From NCBI GenBank assembly GCA_017541365.1, contig JAFXZF010000007.1, forward strand, positions 1 through 64,000: a DNA stretch of 64,000 bases. The letters are read 5' to 3'. Every line of letters starts with the position of its first letter. Within the stretch, counting starts at the first letter, position 1. Positions 17,555-28,130 of the stretch are shown here, one piece after another. The position numbers and the translations under genes were made by a program. This stretch comes from Prevotella sp. (GTDB lineage Bacteria > Bacteroidota > Bacteroidia > Bacteroidales > Bacteroidaceae). The notes under the pieces are model-generated. The model was not told where the DNA came from and did not search any database. It saw nothing but the letters and a program-made list of their open reading frames with translations.

Positions 17555-17737
17555 ATGGCACATCCTAAAAGAAGACAGTCAAAGACACGTACCCTCAAGC
17601 GTCGTACACATGACAAGGCAGTAGCTCCAACACTTGCTGTATGTCCTAACTGCGGTGCATACTATGTATATCACACAGTATGTCCTACATGCGGACAGTA
17701 CCGCGGCAAGCAGGCTATCGCTCAGGACGAAGCTTAA
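17555..17737 (+). CDS. rpmF: 50S ribosomal protein bL32
   Basis: This 60-residue basic protein begins MAHPKRRQSKTRTLKRRTHD, the standard bL32 start, and keeps the four-cysteine zinc site (CPNC near residue 31 and CPTC near residue 44). It is a component of the large ribosomal subunit near the peptidyl-transferase region. The DUF177-rpmF-fabH order is the usual one across bacteria. Confidence 0.98.
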   Translation: MAHPKRRQSKTRTLKRRTHDKAVAPTLAVCPNCGAYYVYHTVCPTCGQYRGKQAIAQDEA

Positions 17738-17779
17738 AACGTACTTATACACGCTACTTAAATACATTATATATAAATA

Positions 17780-18790
17780 ATGGGTAAAGTAAACGCTGTA
17801 ATCACCGGCATAGGCGGATACGTGCCAGAGTATATACTCACCAATGAGGAACTCTCACGCATGGTGGACACCAATGACGAGTGGATACTGACACGAGTTG
17901 GAATCAAGGAGCGACGCATACTCAACGAGGAAGGACTCGGCTCTGCATACATGGCACGCAAGGCATGCCGACAGCTGATTGCCAAGACTGGAGTGGATCC
18001 ACAGACAGTGGACTGCGTGATATGCGCCACCACAACTCCCGACTACCGATTTCCATCAAACGCCTCAATCGTGATAGGCAAACTCGGCATGCAGAATGCA
18101 CATGGATTTGACGTATCATGCGCCTGCTGTGGTTTCCTCTATATGCTCGACCTCGCATCGGCAATGATACAGAGCGGCAGATACAAGAGAATCATAGCTA
18201 TAGCAGCTGAGAAAATGTCATCAATGGTGGACTACCAGGACAGACAGACCTGCGTGCTCTTTGGTGACGGTGCCGCCGCTGCAATGCTTGAGGCAACAGA
18301 GGAAGAGGGTGTAGGATTCCAAGACTCTTTCCTCAGGACAGACGGCAAGGGACTACCATTCCTGCACATGAAGGCAGGAGGCTCTGTATGTCCAGCATCA
18401 CACTATACGGTAGATCACCGCATGCACTACATCTATCAGGAAGGCAGAACGGTATATAAGTACGCCGTGACCTCAATGTCGGACGACATAAAGGAGATAA
18501 TGCGACGTAACAACCTGCAGCCCGAAGATGTCAACTGGGTGATACCTCACGAAGCCAATATGCGCATCATCGAGGCAGTGACAAGCCGACTCGACGTGCC
18601 GATGGAAAAGGTGATGGTCAACATAGAGCACTACGGCAATACCAGTGCTGCCAGCATAGCACTCGCCATGTGGGACTTTGAAAAGAAACTCAAAAAAGGC
18701 GACAACGTACTGCTCACAGCATTCGGAGCCGGATTTGTACATGGAGCAAGTTTCTACAAGTGGGGATATGACGGCGACAAGGTAAAATAA
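17780..18790 (+). CDS. fabH: 3-oxoacyl-ACP synthase III
   Basis: FabH condenses acetyl-CoA with malonyl-ACP to begin fatty acid synthesis in the cytoplasm. The 336-residue thiolase-fold protein carries the catalytic cysteine in CACCGFLYML (second cysteine of the GF-adjacent pair by alignment to the usual AACSGF), the histidine in IPHEANMRI and the asparagine in HYGNTSAAS. It sits between rpmF and era, only 5 bp upstream of the latter, so cotranscription is likely. The extra cysteines beside the catalytic one are slightly unusual. Confidence 0.95.
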   Translation: MGKVNAVITGIGGYVPEYILTNEELSRMVDTNDEWILTRVGIKERRILNEEGLGSAYMARKACRQLIAKTGVDPQTVDCVICATTTPDYRFPSNASIVIGKLGMQNAHGFDVSCACCGFLYMLDLASAMIQSGRYKRIIAIAAEKMSSMVDYQDRQTCVLFGDGAAAAMLEATEEEGVGFQDSFLRTDGKGLPFLHMKAGGSVCPASHYTVDHRMHYIYQEGRTVYKYAVTSMSDDIKEIMRRNNLQPEDVNWVIPHEANMRIIEAVTSRLDVPMEKVMVNIEHYGNTSAASIALAMWDFEKKLKKGDNVLLTAFGAGFVHGASFYKWGYDGDKVK

Positions 18791-18795
18791 TTCTG

Positions 18796-19710
18796 ATGAA
18801 TAAAGAACATAAAGCAGGATTTGTAAATATCGTTGGCAATCCCAACGTGGGTAAAAGTACGCTCATGAACCAATTGGTTGGTGAGCGTATTTCTATTGCG
18901 ACATTCAAGGCGCAGACCACACGACACCGCATCATGGGAATAGTCAACACGGAGGATATGCAGATAGTATTCTCCGATACGCCTGGAGTGCTGAAGCCCA
19001 ACTACAAACTGCAGGAGTCGATGCTCGCATTCTCAGAGTCGGCACTGACCGATGCCGACGTGCTGCTCTACGTCACCGACGTGGTGGAAAATCCCGAGAA
19101 GAACAAAGAATTTCTCGAGAAAGTAGCCAAGATGTCAACACCCGTGATACTGCTCATCAACAAGATAGACATGCTGGAACAGGAAAAGGGCAAGGCTTCA
19201 TCTACACAGCAACTGTCGGACATAGTGGAGAAATGGCACACCCTGCTGCCCAATGCCGAGATACTGCCACTGTCGGCAAAAAACAAGTTCGGAGTGGATA
19301 TGCTGCTCAAGAGGATAAAGGAACTCCTGCCCGAGTCACCAGCATACTTCGACAAAGAACAACTGACGGACAAGCCTGCCCGATTCTTCGTGACGGAGAT
19401 AATACGCGAGAAGATACTGCTGTACTACGACAAGGAGATACCGTACAGCGTAGAGGTGAGATGTGACGAGTTTAAGGAAAAGGATAATGCCATACACATC
19501 TCAGCAACGATATTCGTAGAACGAGACTCGCAGAAAGGCATCATAATAGGCCATCAGGGCATAGCGATAAAGAAAATGAGCACCGAGGCACGGAAGGCAC
19601 TGGAGAAATTCTTTGACAAGAGGATATATCTCGAGACCTTCGTCAAAGTAGATAAAGACTGGCGCTCAAACGAAAAAGAACTTAACTCCTTCGGATATAA
19701 TCCACAGTAG
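18796..19710 (+). CDS. era: GTPase Era
   Basis: Era binds the 3' end of 16S rRNA and helps mature the small ribosomal subunit. The 304-residue protein has the G1 loop [10 protein letters not shown]3 DTPG, G4 NKID, and a C-terminal KH domain with [19 protein letters not shown]. It lies 5 bp after fabH and 7 bp before der, placing two ribosome-assembly GTPases in one transcript. Confidence 0.97.
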   Translation: MNKEHKAGFVNIVGNPNVGKSTLMNQLVGERISIATFKAQTTRHRIMGIVNTEDMQIVFSDTPGVLKPNYKLQESMLAFSESALTDADVLLYVTDVVENPEKNKEFLEKVAKMSTPVILLINKIDMLEQEKGKASSTQQLSDIVEKWHTLLPNAEILPLSAKNKFGVDMLLKRIKELLPESPAYFDKEQLTDKPARFFVTEIIREKILLYYDKEIPYSVEVRCDEFKEKDNAIHISATIFVERDSQKGIIIGHQGIAIKKMSTEARKALEKFFDKRIYLETFVKVDKDWRSNEKELNSFGYNPQ

Positions 19711-19717
19711 AATACAA

Positions 19718-21031
19718 ATGGGAAATTTAGTAGCGATAGTAGGAAGACCTAATGTAGGCAAATCTACACTATTCAACAGACTGACAAAGACACGCCACGC
19801 CATAGTAAGTGACGTGGCTGGCACCACGCGTGACCGCCAATACGGAAAGGTAGAATGGAACGGCAAGGAATTTTCCATTGTCGATACAGGAGGATGGGTG
19901 GTCAACAGTGATGACATATTTGAGGATGCCATAAGGGAGCAGGTCAAGATAGCTACCGAAGAGGCAGACCTCATAATGTTTCTCGTGGACGTACAGACAG
20001 GAGTGACAGACCTCGACAGCGATGTGGCACTAATACTGCGCAAGACAAAGCTGCCCGTCATACTCGTATGTAACAAAACCGACAACAATGACCAGCAGTA
20101 CTATGCAGCAGACTTTTACCGTCTGGGACTGGGCGAACCATTCTGCGTGAGTGCGGTGAGCGGATTCGGCACGGGCGACCTGCTCGACATGATACTCGAA
20201 AAGCTACCATCAGAGGAGGATAACGACATAGAGGAGTCACTGCCACGCTTTGCCGTGGTGGGAAGACCTAATGCAGGCAAGTCGAGCATCATCAACGCCT
20301 TTATAGGCGAGGAGCGCAACATCGTAACTGACATAGCCGGCACGACACGCGACTCGATATATACGCGTTACAACAAGTTCGGATTTGACTTCTACCTCGT
20401 GGACACAGCAGGAATACGACGTAAAAACAAAGTGAGCGAAGACTTGGAGTTTTATAGCGTCATGCGCTCTATACGTGCCATAGAAAACTCCGACGTGTGC
20501 ATACTCATGATAGATGCCACAAGGGGCATAGAGGCGCAGGATATGAACATATTCCAGCTCATACAGCGTAACAACAAGTCACTAGTGGTAGTGGTAAACA
20601 AGTGGGACCTGGTGGAGGACAAGTCACAAGTCGCAGTAAAACATTTTGAGAATACCATACGCGAGAGGATGGCACCATTTACAGACTTCCCCATCATCTT
20701 CGCTTCTGCTACGACGAAACAGCGCATCTTCAAGGTGCTCGAAACAGCAAAACAGGTGTATGTAAACCGTAAGGTAAAGATAGGCACCAGCAAACTCAAC
20801 GAGGTGATGCTACCTATCATAGAGGCTACACCACCACAGAGCATAAAAGGCAAATACATCAAGATAAAATACTGCACACAGGTACCTGACACACAGATTC
20901 CGACATTCGTATTTTATGCCAACCTGCCACAGTATGTCAAGGAGCCGTATCGACGTTTCCTCGAAAACCAGATACGCAGCCACTGGACACTGACGGGTTC
21001 ACCGATAAACATTTTTATTAGACAGAAGTAA
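19718..21031 (+). CDS. der: GTPase Der (EngA)
   Basis: Der is a tandem GTPase needed for 50S subunit assembly. The 437-residue protein shows two GTPase domains, first GRPNVGKST / DTGGW / NKTD and second GRPNAGKSS / DTAGI / NKWD, followed by a KH-like domain at the C-terminus. It directly follows era and is the last clearly conserved member of the DUF177-rpmF-fabH-era-der run. Confidence 0.97.
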   Translation: MGNLVAIVGRPNVGKSTLFNRLTKTRHAIVSDVAGTTRDRQYGKVEWNGKEFSIVDTGGWVVNSDDIFEDAIREQVKIATEEADLIMFLVDVQTGVTDLDSDVALILRKTKLPVILVCNKTDNNDQQYYAADFYRLGLGEPFCVSAVSGFGTGDLLDMILEKLPSEEDNDIEESLPRFAVVGRPNAGKSSIINAFIGEERNIVTDIAGTTRDSIYTRYNKFGFDFYLVDTAGIRRKNKVSEDLEFYSVMRSIRAIENSDVCILMIDATRGIEAQDMNIFQLIQRNNKSLVVVVNKWDLVEDKSQVAVKHFENTIRERMAPFTDFPIIFASATTKQRIFKVLETAKQVYVNRKVKIGTSKLNEVMLPIIEATPPQSIKGKYIKIKYCTQVPDTQIPTFVFYANLPQYVKEPYRRFLENQIRSHWTLTGSPINIFIRQK

Positions 21032-21070
21032 GTCATACACACACACCACATCATAAACACCATAGAAGCC

Positions 21071-21481
21071 TTGAAACAACTGCCCATAATAGTAATAATG
21101 TGCCTCGTCACTATCGCCTGCTCAAAAGAGGTGAATCAGGAGGAATATGCCCTACAGGCTGCAAAGGCGTACTACGACCAACTCATACAGGGCAACTATG
21201 ACGCAATAGTGGAAGGGACATGGCAAAACGACTCACTGCCACAGGACTATAAGGAACAGTTGAGCCTCAACATACAACAATACCTGGAAAACATACAGAA
21301 AGAGCACAAAGGGATAAACCACGTGGAAGCACTGAGGGCAAAGTGCGACACACTGAAAATGGCCAAAGATTCGAGCATCGTGACAGCACAGGCATTTCTC
21401 GCCTTGTGCTTCAACGATAGCACACGTGAGGAAATCGTAGTCCCAATGGTGCTCAATGCAAATATCTGGTATCTCAGATAG
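21071..21481 (+). CDS. Small putative lipoprotein of unknown function (TTG start)
   Basis: This protein of 136 residues has a hydrophobic N-terminus ending in VTIACSKE, which resembles a lipoprotein signal with the modified cysteine at residue 17, although threonine at -3 is atypical. The rest is soluble and mainly helical (QAAKAYYDQLIQGNYDAIVEG), a pattern like small NTF2/DUF4878-type lipoproteins; this is only a resemblance. The only start that leaves a full signal peptide is TTG at 21071; an ATG at codon 10 would cut the signal. It lies 39 bp after der and may be read from the same transcript. Confidence 0.7.
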   Translation: MKQLPIIVIMCLVTIACSKEVNQEEYALQAAKAYYDQLIQGNYDAIVEGTWQNDSLPQDYKEQLSLNIQQYLENIQKEHKGINHVEALRAKCDTLKMAKDSSIVTAQAFLALCFNDSTREEIVVPMVLNANIWYLR

Positions 21482-21532
21482 TAAATTATTCTTAAAAAAT
21501 TTGTTATTACCATTTTTTTTATTAACTTTGTG

Positions 21533-21540
21533 TACGCAAT
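21533..21540 (+). promoter_or_regulatory. -7 promoter element of clpP-clpX
   Basis: TAACTTTG matches TANNTTTG and lies 37 bp upstream of the clpP start. A TTTG upstream (21500-21503) is 29 bp away, too far to be a good -33 box. Confidence 0.5.
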
Positions 21541-21577
21541 ACAAAGTTAACAGACTATTCATTCACTTATTTCAATT

Positions 21578-22258
21578 ATGAATATTACAAGCGATTTCAG
21601 AAAATTTGCCACCAGCAAGATAGGCATGAGCGGCATGGTTCTCGATGACATAATGAAAGCACAGAACCAGTATCTCAACCCATATATACTCGAGGAGCGT
21701 CAGCTCAACGTTACACAGATGGACGTATTCTCACGCCTTATGATGGAGCGCATCATTTTCCTCGGCACGGAGATTAACGACTACACATCAAATACCATAC
21801 AGGCACAGTTGCTATACCTCGACTCCACTGACCCTGAAAAGGACATCTCCATATACATCAACAGCCCTGGTGGCAGCGTGACAGCAGGACTGGGCATATA
21901 TGACACCATGCAGTTTGTCACCAGCGACGTGTCAACAATATGCACGGGCATGGCAGCTTCCATGGGTGCAGTGCTGCTTGTAGCAGGACAGGAAGGCAAG
22001 CGACAGGCCCTACCCCACTCCCGCGTGATGATACACCAGCCACTGGGAGGCGTACAGGGACAGGCAAGCGACATCGAGATAGAGGCAAAAGAGATACAGA
22101 AGTTCAAGAAGGAACTCTATACCATCATCAGCAACCACTCACATACACCATATGAAAAGGTGTGGGCAGACTCTGACCGCAACTACTGGATGACTGCCGA
22201 CGAGGCAAAGGAGTATGGCATGATAGACCAGGTGCTGACAAAGAAAAACAAAGCATAA
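21578..22258 (+). CDS. clpP: ATP-dependent Clp protease proteolytic subunit
   Basis: ClpP forms the tetradecameric serine protease chamber that works with ClpX. The 226-residue protein has the catalytic serine in GMAASMGAVLL and the histidine in PHSRVMIHQPLGG; the aspartate lies further on. An N-terminal stretch of about 30 residues precedes the conserved core and probably includes a propeptide. clpX follows after 30 bp. Confidence 0.96.
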   Translation: MNITSDFRKFATSKIGMSGMVLDDIMKAQNQYLNPYILEERQLNVTQMDVFSRLMMERIIFLGTEINDYTSNTIQAQLLYLDSTDPEKDISIYINSPGGSVTAGLGIYDTMQFVTSDVSTICTGMAASMGAVLLVAGQEGKRQALPHSRVMIHQPLGGVQGQASDIEIEAKEIQKFKKELYTIISNHSHTPYEKVWADSDRNYWMTADEAKEYGMIDQVLTKKNKA

Positions 22259-22288
22259 AATACAAATCGTATCGCAAGATAATCATTA

Positions 22289-23551
22289 ATGGCAAAGAAA
22301 ACTAACCACTGTAGCTTCTGCGGACGCTCAGAAAATGAAGTATCGATACTCATAACGGGTATGAACGGCTTCATATGCGACCAGTGCGTGGCACAGGCGT
22401 ACGAGATAACACAGAGCATAGCCGAGAACAATGCAGCCAATGACGAGAAAGCGGCAAGCAAGGAAGCTTCACAGAGTAAATTCAACGGCACTAAGGATAT
22501 ACCAAAGCCACAGGAGATAAAGGAGTATCTTGACCAATACGTCATAGGACAGGAAGATGCAAAGAGATACCTGTCAGTTGCCGTGTACAACCACTACAAA
22601 CGCCTGTCACAGCCCGATACCGATGACGGCATAGAGATAGAGAAGAGCAACATCATAATGGTGGGGTCAACAGGTACTGGTAAGACACTCCTCGCCAGAA
22701 CGATAGCAAAACTGCTCAACGTACCTTTTACCATAGTAGATGCTACGGTGTTTACAGAGGCAGGCTACGTAGGCGAAGATGTGGAGAGCATACTCACACG
22801 ACTGTTGCAGGTGGCTGACTATGATCTGGAGGCCACACAGAGAGGCATCGTATTTATCGATGAGATAGACAAGATAGCACGAAAGAGCGACAACCCAAGC
22901 ATCACACGCGACGTGAGCGGAGAGGGCGTACAGCAGGGTATGCTGAAACTCCTCGAGGGCACCATAGTCAACGTACCACCAAAGGGAGGACGAAAGCATC
23001 CCGACCAGGAGTATATACATGTGGATACAAGGAATATACTCTTTATATGCGGTGGCGCCTTTGATGGCATAGAACGCAAGATAGCACAGCGACTGAACAC
23101 CCACACCATAGGTTACAACAGCGTGCAAAATACCCGCAAGATAGACAAGAAGGACATGATGCAGTACATAGCGCCACAGGACCTTAAGGCATTCGGACTG
23201 ATACCTGAAATAATAGGACGCCTGCCAGTGCTCACACACCTCACCCCTCTTGACCATGATGCACTGAGACGCATACTCGTAGAACCTAAGAACAGCATTG
23301 TGAGACAGTACATCAAACTCTTCAAGATGGACAACATAGAACTCACATTCACTACCGAGGCGCTGGACTATATCGTGGACAAAGCTGTAGAGTACAAACT
23401 TGGAGCACGTGGACTGCGTTCCATCGTGGAGACCATCATGACTGACATCATGTTTACTGCTCCATCGCAGAAGATATCAAAATTCGAACTTACCAAACAA
23501 TATGCTGAAGAGCAACTTGAAAAGAACGGAGGCATAAGTCTGGCAAACTAA
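22289..23551 (+). CDS. clpX: ATP-dependent Clp protease ATP-binding subunit ClpX
   Basis: ClpX unfolds tagged proteins and feeds them to ClpP. The 420-residue protein has the N-terminal zinc domain (CSFCG ... CDQC), Walker A GSTGTGKT, Walker [12 protein letters not shown], the pore loop in GYVGEDVE and sensor 2 in [10 protein letters not shown]. It is directly downstream of clpP. The length is typical of the family. Confidence 0.97.
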   Translation: MAKKTNHCSFCGRSENEVSILITGMNGFICDQCVAQAYEITQSIAENNAANDEKAASKEASQSKFNGTKDIPKPQEIKEYLDQYVIGQEDAKRYLSVAVYNHYKRLSQPDTDDGIEIEKSNIIMVGSTGTGKTLLARTIAKLLNVPFTIVDATVFTEAGYVGEDVESILTRLLQVADYDLEATQRGIVFIDEIDKIARKSDNPSITRDVSGEGVQQGMLKLLEGTIVNVPPKGGRKHPDQEYIHVDTRNILFICGGAFDGIERKIAQRLNTHTIGYNSVQNTRKIDKKDMMQYIAPQDLKAFGLIPEIIGRLPVLTHLTPLDHDALRRILVEPKNSIVRQYIKLFKMDNIELTFTTEALDYIVDKAVEYKLGARGLRSIVETIMTDIMFTAPSQKISKFELTKQYAEEQLEKNGGISLAN

Positions 23552-23589
23552 AAAGAAAAACGGACCACCCACCCTAAAAAAATCCGTTA

Positions 23590-23597
23590 TACCTTTG
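23590..23597 (+). promoter_or_regulatory. -7 promoter element immediately before recQ
   Basis: TACCTTTG lies only 6 bp upstream of the recQ ATG (23604), which implies a leaderless mRNA if it is used. No good -33 TTTG is seen, so the evidence is one-sided. Confidence 0.5.
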
Positions 23598-23603
23598 TAA
23601 TAC

Positions 23604-25772
23604 ATGAACGCTAACCTAAATGATGAACTGAAACGTCACTTCGGCTTTGACAAGTTTAAAGGCAAACAGGAAGAAGTGATAAAAAATCTGCTTGACGGCA
23701 ACGACGGTTTCGTACTGATGCCGACAGGCGGAGGTAAGTCATTATGTTACCAACTGCCATCACTCATCATGGAGGGTACGGCGATTGTCATATCACCACT
23801 CATCGCCTTGATGAAAAACCAAGTGGACGTCATCAACGGCATCAGCGAACAGGATGGTGTGGCACATTGCCTCAACTCGTCAATGAACAAAGCTGCCATA
23901 GACCAGGTGAAGAGCGATGTTACAAACGGCATCACGAAACTGCTCTATATGGCACCGGAATCACTCACCAAGGAAGAGTATATCAATTTCCTAAAGGGAG
24001 TAAAGGTTTCATTCTATGCTGTTGACGAAGCACACTGTATATCGGAATGGGGACATGACTTCAGACCTGAATACCGCAGGATACGACCTATCATCGACAA
24101 CATCGGCAGAGCACCCATAATAGCACTGACAGCAACAGCAACGGAAAAGGTGCGCTCAGATATTAAAAAGAGCTTGGGCATATCGGATGCCAAAGACTTT
24201 ATGAGTTCGTTCAACAGACCGAGTCTGTACTATGAGGTACGACAGAAAGACAACTCCATAGACAAGCAGATCATTAAGTTCATAAAGCAAAACTCAGGCA
24301 AGAGCGGCATAGTATATTGTCTGTCACGCAAAAAAGTGGAGGAACTTGCCGAAGTGCTGAAAACCAACGACATCAAGGCTGAGGCATATCACGCCGGACT
24401 GGACAATGCCGTAAGAAATGCTACGCAGGATGACTTCCTCATGGAGCGCATAGACGTCATCGTGGCAACGATAGCATTCGGCATGGGAATAGACAAACCT
24501 GACGTACGCTTCGTGATACACTATGACATACCAAAGTCGCTTGAAGGATACTATCAGGAGACAGGACGTGCCGGACGTGACGGAGGAGAGGGAAAGTGTA
24601 TTGCTTTCTATTCGCATAAGGACCTTCAGAAACTTGAAAAATTCATGGACTCCAAGCAGGTCACCGAACAGGAGATCGGACGACACCTGCTGCAGGAGAC
24701 GGCTGCATATGCCGAGTCATCAATATGCCGACGCAAGATGCTGCTCAAATACTTCGGAGAGGCATATCCCAAGGACAACTGCGGAAACTGTGACAACTGC
24801 CTGCACCCTAAAACAAAGATACCAGCAAAGAAAGAACTGGAACTGGCACTGCACTCTATCCTTGCCCTCAACGAGAGTTATAAGACATCGTACATCATAG
24901 ACTTTATCAAAGGAAGAAAAACAGACGATATAGAATCACATAAGCACCACATACTCAAGGAGTTTGCCTGCGGCAAGGCATACAACGACAAGATATGGAC
25001 ACCTCTCATCAGGAGGGCAATCATAGATGGATACATAAAGAAAGACATCGAGAGTCTTGGCAATCTGAAAGTGACACCTGAGGGACATGAGTGGCTAAAG
25101 AATCCATCAGACTTCTTTATCACCGAAGACAACAATTATAATGACGACACAAGCGAGAGCATGGGCAATGGAGCCAGCGCACTCGACCCCACACTGTACG
25201 CTATGCTGAAAGACTTGCGCAAGTCACAGGCTGCAAAATATAACGTACAGCCATACATAGTCTTCATGGAGAGTTCGCTGGAGCAGATGGCAACGGTATA
25301 TCCCGTTACCTTGCAGGAACTGCAAAACATACAGGGAGTCGGACAGGGCAAGGCAAAACGCTACGGACAGCCTTTCTGTGACCTCATACAGAAATACTGT
25401 GAAGAGAACGAGATAGAACGACCTGAGGACATGCGTGTACGCAGCGTGGCTAAAAACTCCATGCAGAAACTCAAAATAGTACAGTGCGTGGACCGTAAAA
25501 TGCCGCTCGACGACATAGCAAAGTCGCTCGGAATAAAATTTACCGAACTGCTCGATGAGATGGAGGCAATAGTGTATAGCGGCACAAGGCTGAACCTCGA
25601 CTACTACATCGAAGACACCATGGATGAAGAACAGATTGACGACATCTATGAGTACTTCAAAGAAGCTGATACCGACAGCCTAAAAGAAGCCTTCAAAGAA
25701 TTTGGAGGAGACTATTCCGATGAGGATGTCAGACTGATACGTCTGAAATATATATCAGAAAACGCGAATTAA
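23604..25772 (+). CDS. recQ: ATP-dependent DNA helicase RecQ
   Basis: RecQ is a 3'-5' helicase in recombination and fork repair. The 722-residue protein has the helicase core with motif I PTGGGKS, motif II DEAH (in VDEAHCISEWG), and motif VI QETGRAGRDG, then the zinc-binding RQC region (SICRR ... CGNCDNC), a winged helix, and an HRDC domain at about residues 530-600 (YIVFMESSLEQMATVYP). The C-terminal ~100 residues are longer than in E. coli RecQ, as in other Bacteroidetes. No other start codon lies between the promoter-like element and the conserved core. Confidence 0.95.
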   Translation: MNANLNDELKRHFGFDKFKGKQEEVIKNLLDGNDGFVLMPTGGGKSLCYQLPSLIMEGTAIVISPLIALMKNQVDVINGISEQDGVAHCLNSSMNKAAIDQVKSDVTNGITKLLYMAPESLTKEEYINFLKGVKVSFYAVDEAHCISEWGHDFRPEYRRIRPIIDNIGRAPIIALTATATEKVRSDIKKSLGISDAKDFMSSFNRPSLYYEVRQKDNSIDKQIIKFIKQNSGKSGIVYCLSRKKVEELAEVLKTNDIKAEAYHAGLDNAVRNATQDDFLMERIDVIVATIAFGMGIDKPDVRFVIHYDIPKSLEGYYQETGRAGRDGGEGKCIAFYSHKDLQKLEKFMDSKQVTEQEIGRHLLQETAAYAESSICRRKMLLKYFGEAYPKDNCGNCDNCLHPKTKIPAKKELELALHSILALNESYKTSYIIDFIKGRKTDDIESHKHHILKEFACGKAYNDKIWTPLIRRAIIDGYIKKDIESLGNLKVTPEGHEWLKNPSDFFITEDNNYNDDTSESMGNGASALDPTLYAMLKDLRKSQAAKYNVQPYIVFMESSLEQMATVYPVTLQELQNIQGVGQGKAKRYGQPFCDLIQKYCEENEIERPEDMRVRSVAKNSMQKLKIVQCVDRKMPLDDIAKSLGIKFTELLDEMEAIVYSGTRLNLDYYIEDTMDEEQIDDIYEYFKEADTDSLKEAFKEFGGDYSDEDVRLIRLKYISENAN

Positions 25773-25779
25773 CAAAGTT

Positions 25780-25820
25780 AAAAAGTACGAAAAACAACCG
25801 CTTTTTCGTACTTTTTTTGT
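25780..25820 (+). terminator. Perfect 15-bp hairpin terminator after recQ
   Basis: AAAAAGTACGAAAAA (25780-25794) pairs exactly with TTTTTCGTACTTTTT (25802-25816) across a 7-nt loop, with the T-run continuing. It lies 8 bp after the recQ stop and its right arm occupies the upstream part of the glyS promoter. Confidence 0.9.
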
Positions 25821-25827
25821 ATCTTTG
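25820..25827 (+). promoter_or_regulatory. -7 promoter element of glyS operon
   Basis: TATCTTTG matches TANNTTTG and lies 39 bp upstream of the glyS start. The -33 region coincides with the recQ terminator hairpin. Confidence 0.6.
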
Positions 25828-25866
25828 CATCTCAATCGTATATTAACAGAAAACATTTAAACTATA

Positions 25867-27411
25867 ATGGCACAGCAAGAAGACGTATTTAAGAAGATAG
25901 TAAGCCACTGCAAGGAGTATGGCTTCGTATTTCCATCAAGCGATATATATGATGGCCTGGGAGCCGTATATGACTACGGACAGAACGGCGTGGAGATGAA
26001 AAATAACATCAAGCAGTATTGGTGGCAGTCAATGGTGCTCCTGCACGACAACATCGTGGGCATCGACTCATCTATCTTCATGCACCCTACGATATGGAAG
26101 GCTTCTGGTCACGTCGATGCTTTCAATGACCCACTCATAGACAACCGCGATTCCAAAAAGCGCTACCGTGCTGACGTGCTCATAGAGGAGCAGATGGCAA
26201 AGTACGAGGATAAAATAGCAAAGGAAATCGCAAAGGCTCAGAAGAAATTTGGCGACAGCTTCAACGAACAGCAGTTCAGAGAGACCAACCCACGCGTCAT
26301 AGAGAATCAGAAGAAGTTTGACGAGCTCCATGCACGCTATGCTGACGCCATGAACAAGATGGACCTCGAAGCACTCAAGCAGATAATCCTCGACGAGGAG
26401 ATAGTATGCCCTATCTCTGGCACTCGCAACTGGACTGACGTACGCCAGTTCAACCTCATGTTCTCAACAGAGATGGGTGCATCGGCTGACAGCTCCATGA
26501 AGATATACCTGCGACCAGAGACAGCACAGGGTATTTTCGTAAACTACCTCAACGTACAGAAGACTGGACGTATGAAGATACCTTTCGGCATAGCACAGAT
26601 TGGTAAGGCATTCCGCAATGAGATAGTAGCACGACAGTTTATCTTCCGCATGCGTGAGTTTGAACAGATGGAGATGCAGTTCTTTATCAAGCCAGGCACC
26701 GAACTTGACTGGTTTGCCAAGTGGAAGGAGACACGTATGAAGTGGCATCAGAATCTCGGATTCGGTGCTGAGAACTATCGTTTCCATGACCATGACAAAC
26801 TCGCTCACTATGCCAATGCCGCAACTGACATCGAGTTCCACATGCCATTTGGCTTCAAGGAGGTAGAGGGTATCCACTCACGTACCAACTTCGACCTGTC
26901 ACAGCACGAGAAGTTCTCAGGCAAGCAGATAAAGTATTTCGACCCAGAAATCAACGAGTCTTACACTCCATATGTCATAGAGACTTCAATAGGTGTTGAC
27001 CGCATGTTCCTCTCTATCATGTGTCACTCTTACGAGGAAGAGAAACTTGACAATGGCGAGACACGTACCGTGCTGCACCTGCCAGCTGCCATAGCACCAG
27101 TAAAACTTGCTATATTCCCTCTCACCAAGAAGGACGGACTGCCAGAAAAGGCTATGGAGATAATGAACGACCTGAAGTTCCACTTCAACTGTAAGTACGA
27201 GGAGAAAGACCAGATCGGCAAGCGCTATCGCCGTCAAGATGCTATCGGCACTCCTTTCTGTGTCACCGTTGACCATCAGACTCTGGAGGACAACTCTGTG
27301 ACACTGCGTTATCGTGACTCTATGGAGCAGAAACGTGTTGCCATATCCGACCTTCGCGGAATAATAGAGGATCAGGTTACCATCACCTCTTTGCTTAAGA
27401 AATTGCAATAA
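25867..27411 (+). CDS. glyS: Glycine--tRNA ligase (dimeric type)
   Basis: This enzyme charges tRNA-Gly with glycine. The 514-residue single-chain form is the eukaryote/archaea-like dimeric class II type used by Bacteroidetes. Visible elements are the N-terminal GLGAVYDYGQNGVEMKNNI, motif 2 in FRNEIVARQFIFRMREFEQM, motif 3 near the GVDRMFL segment, and the C-terminal anticodon-binding domain. It begins an apparent operon with the FKBP and topoisomerase genes, with only 3 bp before the next start. Confidence 0.95.
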   Translation: MAQQEDVFKKIVSHCKEYGFVFPSSDIYDGLGAVYDYGQNGVEMKNNIKQYWWQSMVLLHDNIVGIDSSIFMHPTIWKASGHVDAFNDPLIDNRDSKKRYRADVLIEEQMAKYEDKIAKEIAKAQKKFGDSFNEQQFRETNPRVIENQKKFDELHARYADAMNKMDLEALKQIILDEEIVCPISGTRNWTDVRQFNLMFSTEMGASADSSMKIYLRPETAQGIFVNYLNVQKTGRMKIPFGIAQIGKAFRNEIVARQFIFRMREFEQMEMQFFIKPGTELDWFAKWKETRMKWHQNLGFGAENYRFHDHDKLAHYANAATDIEFHMPFGFKEVEGIHSRTNFDLSQHEKFSGKQIKYFDPEINESYTPYVIETSIGVDRMFLSIMCHSYEEEKLDNGETRTVLHLPAAIAPVKLAIFPLTKKDGLPEKAMEIMNDLKFHFNCKYEEKDQIGKRYRRQDAIGTPFCVTVDHQTLEDNSVTLRYRDSMEQKRVAISDLRGIIEDQVTITSLLKKLQ

Positions 27412-27414
27412 CTC

Positions 27415-28077
27415 ATGAAACTCAACGTTATAACAGCATTGCTTCTGGCAAGTATGGTCTTCGTCGCATGTTCTAATGATGACGATGACACCTCGGCAGA
27501 GTACTACAACTGGCAAGCTCGCAACGACGCTTATTTTGAACAAAAGTTTCAAGAGGCAAGCGAGTACATCGCTGCTGGCAGAGAAGACTGGTATAAGATA
27601 CTGTCATACTCCAAGAACAATGCTGACAAACATACCAACTACATCATTGTCAATGTATTGGAGCAAGGCAAAGAATCCCACAAAGAGGTGATTGACGGTA
27701 CGAAGAATACCACCAACGGACTGCGCTGTCCTATCGTGGGCGACACCTGTACCATCACCTATCGTGGCAATCTGATACCATCAAAGTCATATACCACCAT
27801 AGCGTCACCTGACAACATCGAAGTGGGATATCAGTTTGACACCAAGTGGTACGGCTCCTCTCTGATACTCAGTGAGGCACTCTTTTCATCACTTACACCA
27901 AATGGTGTCGTAGAGGGCTTTTCTACAGCATTGCAGTACATGCACCCTGGTGACCGATGGAGAGTGTACATACCCTACAACATAGGTTATGGCTCATCGT
28001 CAAGTGGCAGCGTACAAGCATACAGCACCTTGATATTCGATATATATTTGAAGAGTTTCAAGACAAAGCAGAAATAA
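27415..28077 (+). CDS. FKBP-type peptidyl-prolyl isomerase lipoprotein
   Basis: This 220-residue protein has a lipoprotein signal ending VFVACSND (cysteine at residue 19) and a C-terminal FKBP domain (GDTCTITYRGNLI ... GFSTALQYMHPGDRWRVYIPYNIGYG). FKBP proteins speed cis-trans isomerisation of proline bonds; as a lipoprotein it should act in the periplasm or at the outer membrane. The gene starts 3 bp after glyS. A helical region of about 80 residues separates the signal from the isomerase domain. Confidence 0.9.
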   Translation: MKLNVITALLLASMVFVACSNDDDDTSAEYYNWQARNDAYFEQKFQEASEYIAAGREDWYKILSYSKNNADKHTNYIIVNVLEQGKESHKEVIDGTKNTTNGLRCPIVGDTCTITYRGNLIPSKSYTTIASPDNIEVGYQFDTKWYGSSLILSEALFSSLTPNGVVEGFSTALQYMHPGDRWRVYIPYNIGYGSSSSGSVQAYSTLIFDIYLKSFKTKQK

Positions 28078-28130
28078 CAGCCCTCATCACGCAGAGCAAA
28101 TATAGCCAAAAGCACCTAATAACACATTTC

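Noticed and set aside
27957..28130. Longer N-terminus for the topoisomerase subunit
   Set aside because: It would overlap most of the FKBP domain's end in another frame and is not like family N-termini.
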